Shown one piece after another: positions 8,078 to 16,255 of a stretch of DNA of 64,000 bases. Every line of letters starts with the position of its first letter. Within the stretch, counting starts at the first letter, position 1. The stretch spans positions 82,651 to 146,650 of the forward strand of contig NZ_JABBXF010000025.1 of NCBI RefSeq assembly GCF_013030945.1. The letters are read 5' to 3'. Origin of the DNA: Streptomyces morookaense (lineage in GTDB: Bacteria; Actinomycetota; Actinomycetes; Streptomycetales; Streptomycetaceae). Below the pieces are notes generated by a model. The model was not told the origin of the DNA, did no database searches, and was given only the letters and a program-made list of their open reading frames with translations. Both the position numbers and the translations under genes were made by a program.

Positions 8078-8921
8078 GGCCGCCGGGGTCCTCAAGCGCT
8101 TCACCGACGGCTACACGGATGCGTACCGCAGGCTCGACCCGGCCCTCGTGGACCGGGTCGAGACCGGTGCGCTGGCCGAGATAGGCCGGGCCGACCTGGC
8201 CGTCCAGCGGGCGGCGACGCCCGGCGGCAACCCGGGCTACCCGGCGCTCGTGCTGGACGACGCCCGCTTCACGATTCCCAAGATGGCCGGCTGGCCGAAG
8301 TTCTTCGTCGCCGACACCCGCAGCAACCGCGACGGCAACCGCTGGCTCGTGGTCTTCACCCGCGCCGGCGCCGGGAAGCCCTGGAAGGCGGCGTACCTGT
8401 CGCTGCTCGCCGACGGCAGGGTGCCGGCGTTCGTGACGGACGCCGACGGGTACGCGCAGGCCGTGCCGGCCCGCGAGGCGGACGGGCTCGCCGCGGCCCC
8501 CGGTGCGCTGAGCGGGGCGTACGCCGACTACCTGCGCACCGGCAAGGGCACGGTCTTCGCCGACGGCCCGGCCACCTCGGGGCTGCGCGCGGACCGCGCG
8601 CCGCTGGCCCGTACCCCCAACTTCTGGACCGAGTTCATCGACACACCCGACGGGGCCCCCGGCTTCCCGTCCCCGGCGCTGCGCACCAAGGACGGCGGTG
8701 CGCTGGTGTTCGTCACCGCGCACCACCGGGAGAAGCGCACCATGGCCCAGGGCGTGACCCCGACCGTCTCGGACGCGCGCACGAAGGCGCTGCTGACGGG
8801 CGACCTGAGGACCGCGGTGACGTTCACGCGGGTCTCGGAGTCCGCGGTCCAGGTGCCCGCGAGCGGCCGGGCCGTCTTCCTCAACCGGATCGAGTCGCTG
8901 ACGGCCGCCAGGGGCGAGTAG
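7950..8921 (+). CDS. Secreted lipoprotein of unknown function, 323 aa
   Basis: The start is set at the ATG giving MRRRPPRRVFGALLSLTVLV, an Arg-rich signal followed by lipobox TATGC (Cys ~26), which fits an anchored lipoprotein; a start further upstream would bury the signal. The mature part has no cysteine and alternates short strands and Asp/Gly turns (LVLDDARFTIPK, GNRWLVVFTRAGAG, GGALVFVTAHH). It looks like a beta-rich extracytoplasmic domain, but I cannot name the family. It begins inside the 3' end of efeU, so it is probably co-transcribed with the efe operon and may be iron-regulated. Confidence 0.75.
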   Translation: MRRRPPRRVFGALLSLTVLVTTATGCMTVHGERAVIPATSRAEAAGVLKRFTDGYTDAYRRLDPALVDRVETGALAEIGRADLAVQRAATPGGNPGYPALVLDDARFTIPKMAGWPKFFVADTRSNRDGNRWLVVFTRAGAGKPWKAAYLSLLADGRVPAFVTDADGYAQAVPAREADGLAAAPGALSGAYADYLRTGKGTVFADGPATSGLRADRAPLARTPNFWTEFIDTPDGAPGFPSPALRTKDGGALVFVTAHHREKRTMAQGVTPTVSDARTKALLTGDLRTAVTFTRVSESAVQVPASGRAVFLNRIESLTAARGE

Positions 8922-8941
8922 CCCGGGGTCCTCGGTGATCC

Positions 8942-9664
8942 TCAGTGGCCGATGGGCCAGGGGGCGTGCTCGTGGTCCGAACGACCGTCCGCGTACTGGG
9001 CGCAGGCGTCGGTCAGGGCCTCCAGCAGCGTCAGCGGGTCCGGCAGCGGGCGTTCGGCGCCGCGCAGCCACTGCACGCGCCCGTCGCCCGGCAGCTGTGA
9101 GGGCGGGAGCAGGACGTAGCTGCCGCGGCAGTGCCAGCGCAGGCCGGGGTGCTCGTCCATCGTCTCGGGGTGGCAGTCCAGCTCGCAGGGCCACCACTCG
9201 TCCTCGTCGTCCGGGGTGCCGCGGGTGGCGGTGAAGAAGAGCATGCGGTCGGGGTCGACGGTGGCCACGGGGCCGACGTCGACGCCGGCCGCGAGCAGCC
9301 GGTCCAGGGCCTGGCGGCCCGCTTCGGCGGGCACGTCGAGGACGTCGTGGGCGATGCCCGTCGCGGTGACGAAGTTGGCCTCGGGCTGGGAGCGCAGCCA
9401 CTTGGTCACCTTCTCGGCGTCCGTGGTGGCGAGGGTCTGCCAGGCGAAGGAGACGGGATGCCGGCCGGGGGTCGGACAGCCGATGCGCTCGCAGGAACAG
9501 CCGTAGCCCGAGGGGTGCGCGGCCGGGGCCAGGGGGAAGCCCGCGGCGGCCGCGGCCAGGAGCAGCTCCTCACGGGCGGCCTGTGCCGCCCCCGGGCCCG
9601 TATCGCCGCCCGCTCCGCTCCTGGGGCGGCGCAGCCACTGGGAGAATCTGCTCTTGCGTTCCAT
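8942..9664 (-). CDS. Bifunctional DNA primase/polymerase-like (AEP) domain protein
   Basis: The 240-residue protein resembles the N-terminal half of archaeo-eukaryotic primase-polymerases of mobile elements. It has a basic leader (MERKSRFSQWLRRPRSGAG), then AAAAAGFPLAPAAHPSG and the metal-binding loop CSCERIGCPTPGRHPVSF typical of the 'prim-pol' N-terminal domain. The late motif RWHCRGSYVLLPPS is shared with the same family. A helicase domain is absent, and the usual DxD catalytic acids are not evident (VDPDRMLFFTA is the nearest). Stand-alone short forms are common in Streptomyces and may be regulatory or decayed. Convergent with the lipoprotein gene. Confidence 0.75.
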   Translation of the reverse strand: MERKSRFSQWLRRPRSGAGGDTGPGAAQAAREELLLAAAAAGFPLAPAAHPSGYGCSCERIGCPTPGRHPVSFAWQTLATTDAEKVTKWLRSQPEANFVTATGIAHDVLDVPAEAGRQALDRLLAAGVDVGPVATVDPDRMLFFTATRGTPDDEDEWWPCELDCHPETMDEHPGLRWHCRGSYVLLPPSQLPGDGRVQWLRGAERPLPDPLTLLEALTDACAQYADGRSDHEHAPWPIGH

Positions 9665-9786
9665 CTATCCCCTCACTTCGACCGCGGTCTCCGGTCAATG
9701 CTGCCACCATCCTGCGCCCGGTGTGACCGCCGGGCGCATCCGGGGGGTGTGAGACCGGCCGCTCGGAACGCCGCCGGGGACACCCC

Positions 9787-10380
9787 CTAGCGCGGGGCGA
9801 GGCCGCGGAGGGCGAGGTCGACGACGGTGTCCGCGTACTCGTGGGTAAGCGGGAAGGTGCGGGTCTGCCAGCGGTGGAAGAGCGGGCCCACCAGGAGTTC
9901 GACGGCGATGCGCGGGTCGGTGCGGGCGTCGATCTGCCCGGCCTGCTGTGCCGTGCGGAACCGGCGCACGTAGGCCTGGAGCTGGGGTTCGAGAACCTTC
10001 TCGGTGAGCGCCCTGGCCAGCTGCAGGTCGTTCTGCGACTCGGCGGTCAGCGCGCGGGTGGGGGCGTCCAGGCGCGGGTTGTTGAGCTCGTCCACGGTGG
10101 CCCGCAGGACGGTCTTGAGGTCGGCCTCCAGGTCGCCGGTGTCGGGCAGTTCGACACTCTCGGCGTCGGTGCCCTCGGGCAGGCACGCCTCGAAGAGGAC
10201 GGCGGCCTTGGAGGGCCACCAGCGGTAGATCGTCTGCTTGCCGACGCCCGCGCGGGCGGCGATGGCCTCGATGGTGAGGCGCTGGTATCCGCTCTCGCCG
10301 ACCAGCTCGAGGGCGGCGTCGAGGATCGCGCGGCGGGAACGCTCGCTGCGGCGCGTGGAGTCGGGCGTCTTGGCGGTCAT
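9787..10380 (-). CDS. TetR/AcrR family transcriptional regulator
   Basis: DNA-binding repressor of 197 residues. The N-terminal helix-turn-helix is clear: RSRRAILDAALELVGESGYQ then TIEAIAARAGVGKQTIYRWW (about residues 14-60). The C-terminal ligand domain ends FHRWQTRTFPLTHEYADTVV, as in the TetR_C_16-like group. The ATG start chosen gives MTAKTPDSTRR; longer in-frame starts would extend into the divergent promoter. It diverges from the amidinohydrolase gene at 10562 across 181 bp that hold a perfect 14-bp inverted repeat, so it may control that gene and itself. Confidence 0.88.
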   Translation of the reverse strand: MTAKTPDSTRRSERSRRAILDAALELVGESGYQRLTIEAIAARAGVGKQTIYRWWPSKAAVLFEACLPEGTDAESVELPDTGDLEADLKTVLRATVDELNNPRLDAPTRALTAESQNDLQLARALTEKVLEPQLQAYVRRFRTAQQAGQIDARTDPRIAVELLVGPLFHRWQTRTFPLTHEYADTVVDLALRGLAPR

Positions 10381-10508
10381 GACGTGCGAGTGTAGCGAGA
10401 GGGTGAGACGGAACGTATCGCCTTCAGGGGGCGGGGGAAAGGGCACGGGAGAGCCACCGCTAAACCACCCGTACGGTTCATGCGCGCAGGTCGCCGAACG
10501 TGGACCAT

Positions 10509-10540
10509 TTGGGCACGTGCGGGACACCGCACGTGCCCAA
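10509..10540. promoter_or_regulatory. 14-bp perfect inverted repeat upstream of the amidinohydrolase gene
   Basis: TTGGGCACGTGCGG and its exact complement flank a GACA spacer. The dyad ends 21 bp before the TTG start of the downstream gene, so it could be an operator for the divergent TetR protein or an RNA hairpin in the leader next to the ribosome site. Confidence 0.5.
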
Positions 10541-10561
10541 CCCCACTGTGAGGAGCGCGAC

Positions 10562-11449
10562 TTGCGTACGACCCAGCGTGCTTTCACCCCGCGTCGCTAT
10601 CTGATGTGCCCGCCGGTGCACTTCCGGGTGACGTACTCGATCAACCCGTGGATGGACCCGGGCAAACCGGTCGATCTGCCCCTCGCGCTCGCCCAGTGGG
10701 AAGAACTCCGCGACCGCTACCGCGCCCTCGGCCACACCGTGGAGGAGCTGGACCCCCGCCCCGGCCTGCCCGACATGGTGTACGCGGCCAACGGCGCCAC
10801 GGTCGTCGACGGCAGGGTGCTGGGCGCCCGCTTCGCCCACCCCGAGCGCTGGGCCGAGGCGGAGGTGCACCTGGAGTGGTTCCGCACGCACGGATACACC
10901 GAGGTGCACGAACCGGCCCATATCAACGAGGGCGAGGGCGACTTCGCCGTCACCGCCTCCTGGCTGCTGGCCGGGCGGGGCTTCCGCAGCAGCCCGCTCT
11001 CGCACGCCGAGGCCCAGGAGTTCTTCGGGCGCCCGGTCATCGGGCTCGACCTGGTCGACCCCCGCTACTACCACCTGGACACGGCGCTGTGCGTCCTGGA
11101 CGAGGCGGGCGACGAGGTCATGTACTACCCCGGCGCCTTCTCGGCGGGCAGCCGGGCCGTGCTGCGGCGGCTGTTCCCCGACGCACTGATCGCCACCGAG
11201 GAGGACGCCGCGGCCCTCGGCCTGAACGCCGTCTCCGACGGGCGTCACGTGCTGCTCCCGCAGGCGGCGGTGGGCCTGTTCGGCCCGCTGCGGGAGAGAG
11301 GCTACGAACCGCTCGGGATGGACCTGGGCGAGCTGCTCAAGGGCGGCGGCAGCGTCAAGTGCTGCACGCAGGAGCTGCGTCAGGCGCCGTCGTCACCCGC
11401 CGCAGGCGGCCAGCTGTCGCCCCAGTCGGTGTCGCGGGCGTCCCTGTAG
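10562..11449 (+). CDS. ddaH: Dimethylarginine dimethylaminohydrolase (DDAH)/amidinotransferase-fold enzyme
   Basis: Hydrolyses methylated arginines to citrulline and methylamine, or a related guanidine substrate, in the cytosol. The 295-residue protein has the beta-alpha propeller signatures: substrate-binding MCPPVHFRVTYSINPWM near the N-terminus, ANGATVVDG, the acidic NEGEGDFAVT, catalytic His in YYHLDTALCVLD and nucleophilic Cys in GGGSVKCCTQEL. The start is a TTG with GAGGAG 6-10 bp upstream, since the next in-frame ATG would delete the first strand. The C-terminus carries ~25 extra residues overlapping the convergent Rsm22 gene by 70 bp. Arginine deiminase is excluded by length. Confidence 0.85.
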   Translation: MRTTQRAFTPRRYLMCPPVHFRVTYSINPWMDPGKPVDLPLALAQWEELRDRYRALGHTVEELDPRPGLPDMVYAANGATVVDGRVLGARFAHPERWAEAEVHLEWFRTHGYTEVHEPAHINEGEGDFAVTASWLLAGRGFRSSPLSHAEAQEFFGRPVIGLDLVDPRYYHLDTALCVLDEAGDEVMYYPGAFSAGSRAVLRRLFPDALIATEEDAAALGLNAVSDGRHVLLPQAAVGLFGPLRERGYEPLGMDLGELLKGGGSVKCCTQELRQAPSSPAAGGQLSPQSVSRASL

Positions 11450-12408
11450 AGGGGACCGTGGCGCTTGGTCACGGTCTCGCGGGTCAGGCCCTCCTCCGGG
11501 GTGCACAGCTCCAGGAGGACCTGGCCCTTGCGGATCTGCGGCTTGCGCACCACGCGGGCGGGGGCGGGCGGCACCTCGCCGGTGCGCACGGCGGCCACGT
11601 ACGAGAACTTCTCGTCCTCGTACGCCAGCGAACCGCCCTTGACCTGCCGGTGCAGCGAGGAACGGCTCACGCGGGCGGAGAAGTGGCACCAGTCGGTGCC
11701 CCGCTCGATGGGGCAGGCCGCGCTGTGCGGGCAGGGGGCGACCACGCGGAAGCCCGCGGCGATCAGCCGGTCGCGGGCCTCGATGATCCGCAAGTAGCCG
11801 TCCGGGGTACCCGGTTCGATCATGACGACGGCCGAGGCGGCGCGGGCCGCCTCGTCGGTCACCGCGCGCCGCCCGCCCTCGGTGAGTTCGCCGAGGACGT
11901 AGGAGACGGTGACCAGGTCGGCGTCGGGGAGGGCGAGCGAGGCGCCGATCGCCTGCCGCTTCCACTGCGCGGTGCGCAGGGCCTCGGAGGCGGCGCCGCC
12001 CGCGAGTTCGGCACCCAGGGCCAGGGCCGGCTCGGCCCAGTCCAGGACCGTGGTGCGGTGCGTGCCCTCGGGCCAGGCCGCGGCGACGGCCCAGGTGGCG
12101 GCGCCGGTCCCGCCGCCGACGTCCACATGCGTGGCGGGGACGAACTCCGGCAGCCGGTCCCGGAACGCCCCCAGGGCCGAGCAGACGGCCTCGAAGGTGG
12201 CGGGCATGCGGTAGGCCGCGTACGCGGCGACGTCGGACCGGTCGCGCAGCACCGGGGTGTGGGTGGGGGTGCGCCCCCGGTAGTTGGCGATCAGCCGCTC
12301 GACGGCCTGGGCGGCCTGCCGGGGCGGCAGCCCGTCGAGGAGGCCGGCGAGGGCGGCGCGCAGGGTCTCGCCGGTCGGCGCGTGTGCGGGGGCGTGCATT
12401 TGCCGCAT
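11380..12408 (-). CDS. Rsm22-like (mitoribosomal/small-subunit) methyltransferase family protein
   Basis: SAM-dependent methyltransferase-fold protein of 342 residues associated with the small ribosomal subunit in eukaryotes; the bacterial role is unclear. The SAM motif is VDVGGGTGAATWAVA, followed by LDWAEPAL. A Cys-rich insertion PCPHSAACPIE with DWCHF holds the cysteines expected to bind an Fe-S cluster in the Rsm22 family. The C-terminus is basic (RVVRKPQIRKGQVLLELC). The start ATG at 12408 lies 1 bp after the stop of the upstream exporter gene, so translation is coupled; an alternative ATG is 9 bp further in. Confidence 0.82.
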   Translation of the reverse strand: MRQMHAPAHAPTGETLRAALAGLLDGLPPRQAAQAVERLIANYRGRTPTHTPVLRDRSDVAAYAAYRMPATFEAVCSALGAFRDRLPEFVPATHVDVGGGTGAATWAVAAAWPEGTHRTTVLDWAEPALALGAELAGGAASEALRTAQWKRQAIGASLALPDADLVTVSYVLGELTEGGRRAVTDEAARAASAVVMIEPGTPDGYLRIIEARDRLIAAGFRVVAPCPHSAACPIERGTDWCHFSARVSRSSLHRQVKGGSLAYEDEKFSYVAAVRTGEVPPAPARVVRKPQIRKGQVLLELCTPEEGLTRETVTKRHGPLYRDARDTDWGDSWPPAAGDDGA

Positions 12409-12409
12409 T

Positions 12410-13678
12410 CTATGCGGCGTCCCTGCGCTGCCACGGACGGCACAGCCCCGCGAAGCAGACGACGGCCGCCAGCGCGCAACCCAGCTGCACGACGGCCATC
12501 GGCACGGCCGTGTGCTCGCCCGCGATGCCGACCAGCGGCGAGGCGACCGCACCCAGAAGGAAAGTGGACGTACCCAGCAGGGCGGAGGCGGAGCCGGCGG
12601 CATTGCGGGAGCGCATCAGCGCCTGGGCGCTGGTGTTGGGCATGGCGAGTCCCATGGCGGACATCAGGACGAACAGCCCGGTGGCGACGGGCACGAGCCC
12701 GGGCCGGCCGAACACGCCGGACGTCATGAGCAGCAGCGCACCGGCGGCGAGGACGACCACGGCGAGGCCGATGCCGAGGACCGCGTCGAGGGAGAAGCGC
12801 CCGGCCAGGACCTTGCCGTTGATCTGTCCGACGAGGACGAGCCCCACCGAGTTGAGCCCGAAGAGCAGACTGAAGGTTTGGGGTGATGCGTGGTAAATGT
12901 CCTGAATCACGAACGGCGAGGCGGAGATATAGGCGAAGAGCGCGGCGAAGCTGAACCCGCCCGCGAGCATGTAGCCGGTGAACACGCGGTCGGCGAGGAG
13001 CCCGCGCATGGTCTGCAGGGCCTGGACGACACCGCCGTCGTGGCGCTGCTCCGGCGGCAGCGTCTCGGGGATCCCGCGCCAGACGACGAGGCAGAGCAGC
13101 GCGCCGACCACCGTGAGGACGACGAACACCCCGCGCCAGTCCGTCAGCCGCAGCACCTGGCCGCCGATGAGCGGCGCGACGACGGGGGCCACGCCGGAGA
13201 TCAGCATCAGCGTGGAGAAGAACCGGGCCATGGCCACGCCGTCGTAGAGATCGCGCACGACGGCCCGCGCGATGACGATCCCGGCGGCACCGGCCAGCCC
13301 CTGTACGAGCCGGCACCCGATGAGCACAGTGGCATCCGGCGCGAGGGCACAGGCGGCGGTGGCGATCACATAGACCACCATCCCGGCGAGCAGCGGCCGC
13401 CGCCGCCCCCACTTGTCGCTCATGGGCCCCACGACGAGCTGCCCGAGCGCCATCCCCATGAGGCAGGCGGTGAGCGTGAGTTGCACGGTGGCGGCGGGAC
13501 TGCGCAGGGCCCCGGTGACCTCCGGCAGGGCCGGGAGGTACATGTCCATGGACAGCGGCGGCAGGGCGGTGAGCGCCCCGAGCACGAGCGTGACGACGAG
13601 ACTCGCGGGGGCGGGGGTTCGTATGTGGTGGCGGTCCGTGGCGGGGGTGGTGGGGGCGTCCGTGGGCATGGGGTCCAT
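12410..13678 (-). CDS. Bcr/CflA-family multidrug efflux MFS transporter
   Basis: Twelve-helix drug:H+ antiporter. The family signature SMDMYLPALPEV in helix 1 and GQLVVGPMSDKWGRRRPLL in loop 2-3 are those of Bcr/CflA proteins. Helix 4-5 has RLVQGLAGAAGIVIARAVVR, and the usual TWRW-like ALTDWRGVF motif is present. The start at 13678 gives MDPMPTDAP; the second ATG 9 bp later is equally possible since neither has a strong ribosome site. It is translationally coupled to the Rsm22-like gene and diverges from a secreted esterase across ~55 bp. Confidence 0.9.
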   Translation of the reverse strand: MDPMPTDAPTTPATDRHHIRTPAPASLVVTLVLGALTALPPLSMDMYLPALPEVTGALRSPAATVQLTLTACLMGMALGQLVVGPMSDKWGRRRPLLAGMVVYVIATAACALAPDATVLIGCRLVQGLAGAAGIVIARAVVRDLYDGVAMARFFSTLMLISGVAPVVAPLIGGQVLRLTDWRGVFVVLTVVGALLCLVVWRGIPETLPPEQRHDGGVVQALQTMRGLLADRVFTGYMLAGGFSFAALFAYISASPFVIQDIYHASPQTFSLLFGLNSVGLVLVGQINGKVLAGRFSLDAVLGIGLAVVVLAAGALLLMTSGVFGRPGLVPVATGLFVLMSAMGLAMPNTSAQALMRSRNAAGSASALLGTSTFLLGAVASPLVGIAGEHTAVPMAVVQLGCALAAVVCFAGLCRPWQRRDAA

Positions 13679-13733
13679 GATGCCCGGCGTTGAAATGATC
13701 AGGCCCGCGCCGCCCCATCCCGAAGGAGACACA

Positions 13734-15710
13734 GTGCGCAGACTTCTCCGCCTGGCCACCGTCATGGCCTTGGCCTGCGCGGCAAGCGCCACGGCTCCCC
13801 TCGGCCATCCCGCACACGCCGCCGACGGCGCCGCGCAGTGGACCCGTACCTGGGGCACCGCGATGGCGGCGGCGTCGGCCGCCGAGACGGGGATCACCGG
13901 CCGGCAGACCCTCCGCATGGTCGTGCACACGAGCGTCGGCGGCAGCACCGCGCGCATCCAGCTGGTGAACACCTTCAGCAAGGAGCCGGTGACCATCGGC
14001 CATGCCACGCTCGCCCGCCGGGCGAGCGGCGGTACGGCCCGGGCCGTACCGCTCACCCTGACCTTCGGGGGCGCCCGGCGGACCGTGATCGGGCCCGGGG
14101 AGAGCGTCTTCAGCGATCCGGCCGCGTTCCCGGTCGACGCCGGCGAGGACCTGCTCGTCAGCATCCACCTCCCCGACCCGGTCCGTTCGGTGCCGTTCCA
14201 CGAGTACGCGCTGACCACGTCCTACATATCGGCGGACGGCGACTCGGCGGACCGTACCGAGGAGACGGACGGCGGGGGTTTCCCCGCCCGGTTCGAGCAC
14301 TGGGCCTTCCTCGGCGGCCTCGATGTGACGGGGAGCGGCAGCGGCGGGACCGTCGTCGCCATCGGCGACTCCCAGACGGACGGCGGGCATTCGACTCCGG
14401 ACACCGACCGCCGATGGCCCGACGCCTATGCGCGCAACCTGCGGGCCCTCGGCCGGCCGATGGGTGTGGTCAACGCCGGCATCTCGGCGAACCGCCTGCT
14501 CTCGGACCACGACAGCAGGCCCGGGATCGCCTCGGTGTACGGCCCGAGCGCCCTCAAGCGCTTCGACCGTGACGTCCTCTCCCAGCCGAACGTCAAGTCC
14601 GTCGTCCTCTACGAGGGCATCAACGACATCGTGCTCGACAATGCGAAGAGCCCCGAACTCATCGCCGGCATAAGGCAGCTGGCCGCGCGCTCCCACTCCG
14701 CGGGCATCGGCTTCACGGCGGCCACGATCCCGCCGTTCAAGGGTTCGGCGTACTTCACCGCCGAGCGGGAGGCGGTGCGGCAGGAAGTCAACGCGTACAT
14801 CCGCAGCACACACGACGTCGACGCGCGCCTCGACTTCGACCGGGCCACGCGCGATCCCCTCGACAACCAGCGGTTGTTCGGGGCCTACCCCGACCCCGCG
14901 GACCACCTGCACTTCAACGACAACGGCTGCCAGGCCCTGGCGGACGCGGCCACCGGCTCCCCCGCCCCGGCGCCCTTCACCCCGAACTTCTCCCAGACCG
15001 CGGCAGCGGACTTCACCGGGGACGGCGTCGCCGACCTCGTAGCCCGCAACTCCCGGGGCGAGCTGTACCTGTGGAAGGGCAGCGGCGACGGCACGTTCGA
15101 GAAGCCGGTGTTCCTGACGGGCGACTGGAACTACACCCAGACCGTGGCGGGCGACTTCACGGGCGACGGCAAGGCGGACCTCATCGCCCGGGACGCCGAC
15201 GCCAAGCTCTATTTGTGGGCGGGCAGGGGCGACGGCACCTTCGACAGGCCCCGACTCCTCACCGACGGCTGGGACTTCACGCAGACCGCGGCGGCGGACT
15301 TCACGGGGGACGGCATCGCGGACCTCGTCGCGCGCGACGCGAAAGGCGACCTGTATCTGTGGACCGGTGAGCGGGGCGGTACGTTCAGCCGCCCGAAGAA
15401 GCTGACGGGCGACTGGAATTACACCCAGACGGTGGCCGGGGACTTCACGGGGGACGGCAGGGCGGACCTCATCGCCAGGGGCGGTGACGGCACCTTGTAC
15501 CTGTGGACGGGGAACGGCGACGGGACGTTCGGCCGCCCCAAGGTGCTGACGGGCGACTGGAATTACTCCGAAACCGCTGCCGGTGCCTTCTACGGGGGCG
15601 GCACGGCGCATCTTGTGGCGCGGAGCGATGCGTCGGGGGTGTTGTACGAGTGGGTGAACCGGGGGGATGCGGACTTCAGCCGGGGGTTGCGGCTGACGGG
15701 CGGGTGGTGA
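13734..15710 (+). CDS. Secreted SGNH/GDSL hydrolase with C-terminal FG-GAP/VCBS repeats
   Basis: Extracellular esterase or acetyl-hydrolase of 658 residues. The Sec signal is RRLLRLATVMALACAASA with cleavage near AHA-ADG. The SGNH blocks are visible: I, AIGDSQTDGG (nucleophile Ser); II, VVNAGISANR; III, LYEGINDI; V, DPADHLHFNDNGC (Asp and His). From about residue 415 five repeats of ~48 residues follow, each with a calcium-loop pattern such as DFTGDGVADLVAR and an aromatic GDWNYTQT; these form a seven-bladed-type propeller in related proteins and may bind a surface glycan. GTG start with AAGGAG 7 bp upstream. A strong terminator follows. Confidence 0.9.
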   Translation: MRRLLRLATVMALACAASATAPLGHPAHAADGAAQWTRTWGTAMAAASAAETGITGRQTLRMVVHTSVGGSTARIQLVNTFSKEPVTIGHATLARRASGGTARAVPLTLTFGGARRTVIGPGESVFSDPAAFPVDAGEDLLVSIHLPDPVRSVPFHEYALTTSYISADGDSADRTEETDGGGFPARFEHWAFLGGLDVTGSGSGGTVVAIGDSQTDGGHSTPDTDRRWPDAYARNLRALGRPMGVVNAGISANRLLSDHDSRPGIASVYGPSALKRFDRDVLSQPNVKSVVLYEGINDIVLDNAKSPELIAGIRQLAARSHSAGIGFTAATIPPFKGSAYFTAEREAVRQEVNAYIRSTHDVDARLDFDRATRDPLDNQRLFGAYPDPADHLHFNDNGCQALADAATGSPAPAPFTPNFSQTAAADFTGDGVADLVARNSRGELYLWKGSGDGTFEKPVFLTGDWNYTQTVAGDFTGDGKADLIARDADAKLYLWAGRGDGTFDRPRLLTDGWDFTQTAAADFTGDGIADLVARDAKGDLYLWTGERGGTFSRPKKLTGDWNYTQTVAGDFTGDGRADLIARGGDGTLYLWTGNGDGTFGRPKVLTGDWNYSETAAGAFYGGGTAHLVARSDASGVLYEWVNRGDADFSRGLRLTGGW

Positions 15711-15724
15711 TCCCGGAACATGCC

Positions 15725-15762
15725 CGAAGCCCTCCGGTTCCTCGGGGAACCGGAGGGCTTCG
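15725..15762 (+). terminator. 17-bp stem terminator after the SGNH hydrolase
   Basis: CGAAGCCCTCCGGTTCC and its perfect complement flank a TCGG tetraloop, 14 bp after the stop codon. No U tract. It lies between convergent genes and could serve both. Confidence 0.8.
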
Positions 15763-15780
15763 CCGTGTGCGGGTGGGGAT

Positions 15781-16176
15781 TCACGAGGCCATCGAAAGCC
15801 ACGATCCGACCAGGGCCACCACGATGATCACCACGACCAGTTGCTGCTGGAGTCCTTTGGACCAGGCGTTCTTGGCGCTCTGGCCGTTCTCGGCCATGTC
15901 CAGGGTCTTCTCCCTCAGCTCCTTCCGGCGCCCCAGGCAACCCAGCGGGAATCCCACGATCGCCGCGGAGTACAGCGCAAGCGCCACTTCGGGGCTGAAA
16001 TTCTTCACGAGAGAGCTCAGAGCGGTGACCACGATCCCGATCACCGGTCCCAGAAACATCCGCATTCGGTACCGGCGGTTCGGCATGAGCGGAAGGAAGA
16101 ACAGTAGGAAAAGCACCGTTGCCGCGACAGCGATGACGCACCAGGCGTTCAACGGAATGGACGGAGGCTGTGGCAT
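15781..16176 (-). CDS. Small membrane protein, four predicted helices; candidate immunity partner of the ALF protein
   Basis: 131 residues beginning MPQPPSIPLNAW, chosen because AGGGAAGAG precedes this ATG. Hydrophobic segments are at about 12-31 (CVIAVAATVLFLLFFLPLM), 39-56 (FLGPVIGIVVTALSSLV), 61-78 (VALALYSAAIVGFPLG) and 111-129 (LVVVIIVVALVGSWLSM). A basic/acidic linker separates helices 3 and 4 (RRKELREKTLDMAEN). It is the next gene downstream of the huge secreted ALF/coiled-coil gene, on the same strand. Membrane proteins of this size act as immunity proteins for pore-forming toxins, but I see no sequence family and the pairing is inferred from position alone. Confidence 0.7.
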   Translation of the reverse strand: MPQPPSIPLNAWCVIAVAATVLFLLFFLPLMPNRRYRMRMFLGPVIGIVVTALSSLVKNFSPEVALALYSAAIVGFPLGCLGRRKELREKTLDMAENGQSAKNAWSKGLQQQLVVVIIVVALVGSWLSMAS

Positions 16177-16191
16177 CACTCTTCCCTGACT

Positions 16192-16225
16192 CTGTGGGGC
16201 CCGCATCCCGGGCCCCACAGTTTTT
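16192..16225. terminator. 11-bp stem hairpin with T5 tail between the ALF gene and the membrane protein gene
   Basis: CTGTGGGGCCC pairs with GGGCCCCACAG around GCATCCC, followed by TTTTT on the plus strand. The T tract points against plus-strand transcription, shielding the two minus-strand genes; on the minus strand the stem alone could attenuate read-through from the large gene. Confidence 0.6.
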
Positions 16226-16255
16226 ATCGTCTGCTGAACCGGCAACCCTGCCAGG

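Noticed and set aside
12291..15611. A 1106-codon open frame on the minus strand
   Set aside because: It overlaps three well-supported genes, has an Arg/Pro/Gly-rich composition with no domain and is an ordinary product of GC-rich third positions.
16192..16225. Rho-independent terminator for a plus-strand gene
   Set aside because: No plus-strand gene ends upstream of it; it more likely insulates the two minus-strand genes.
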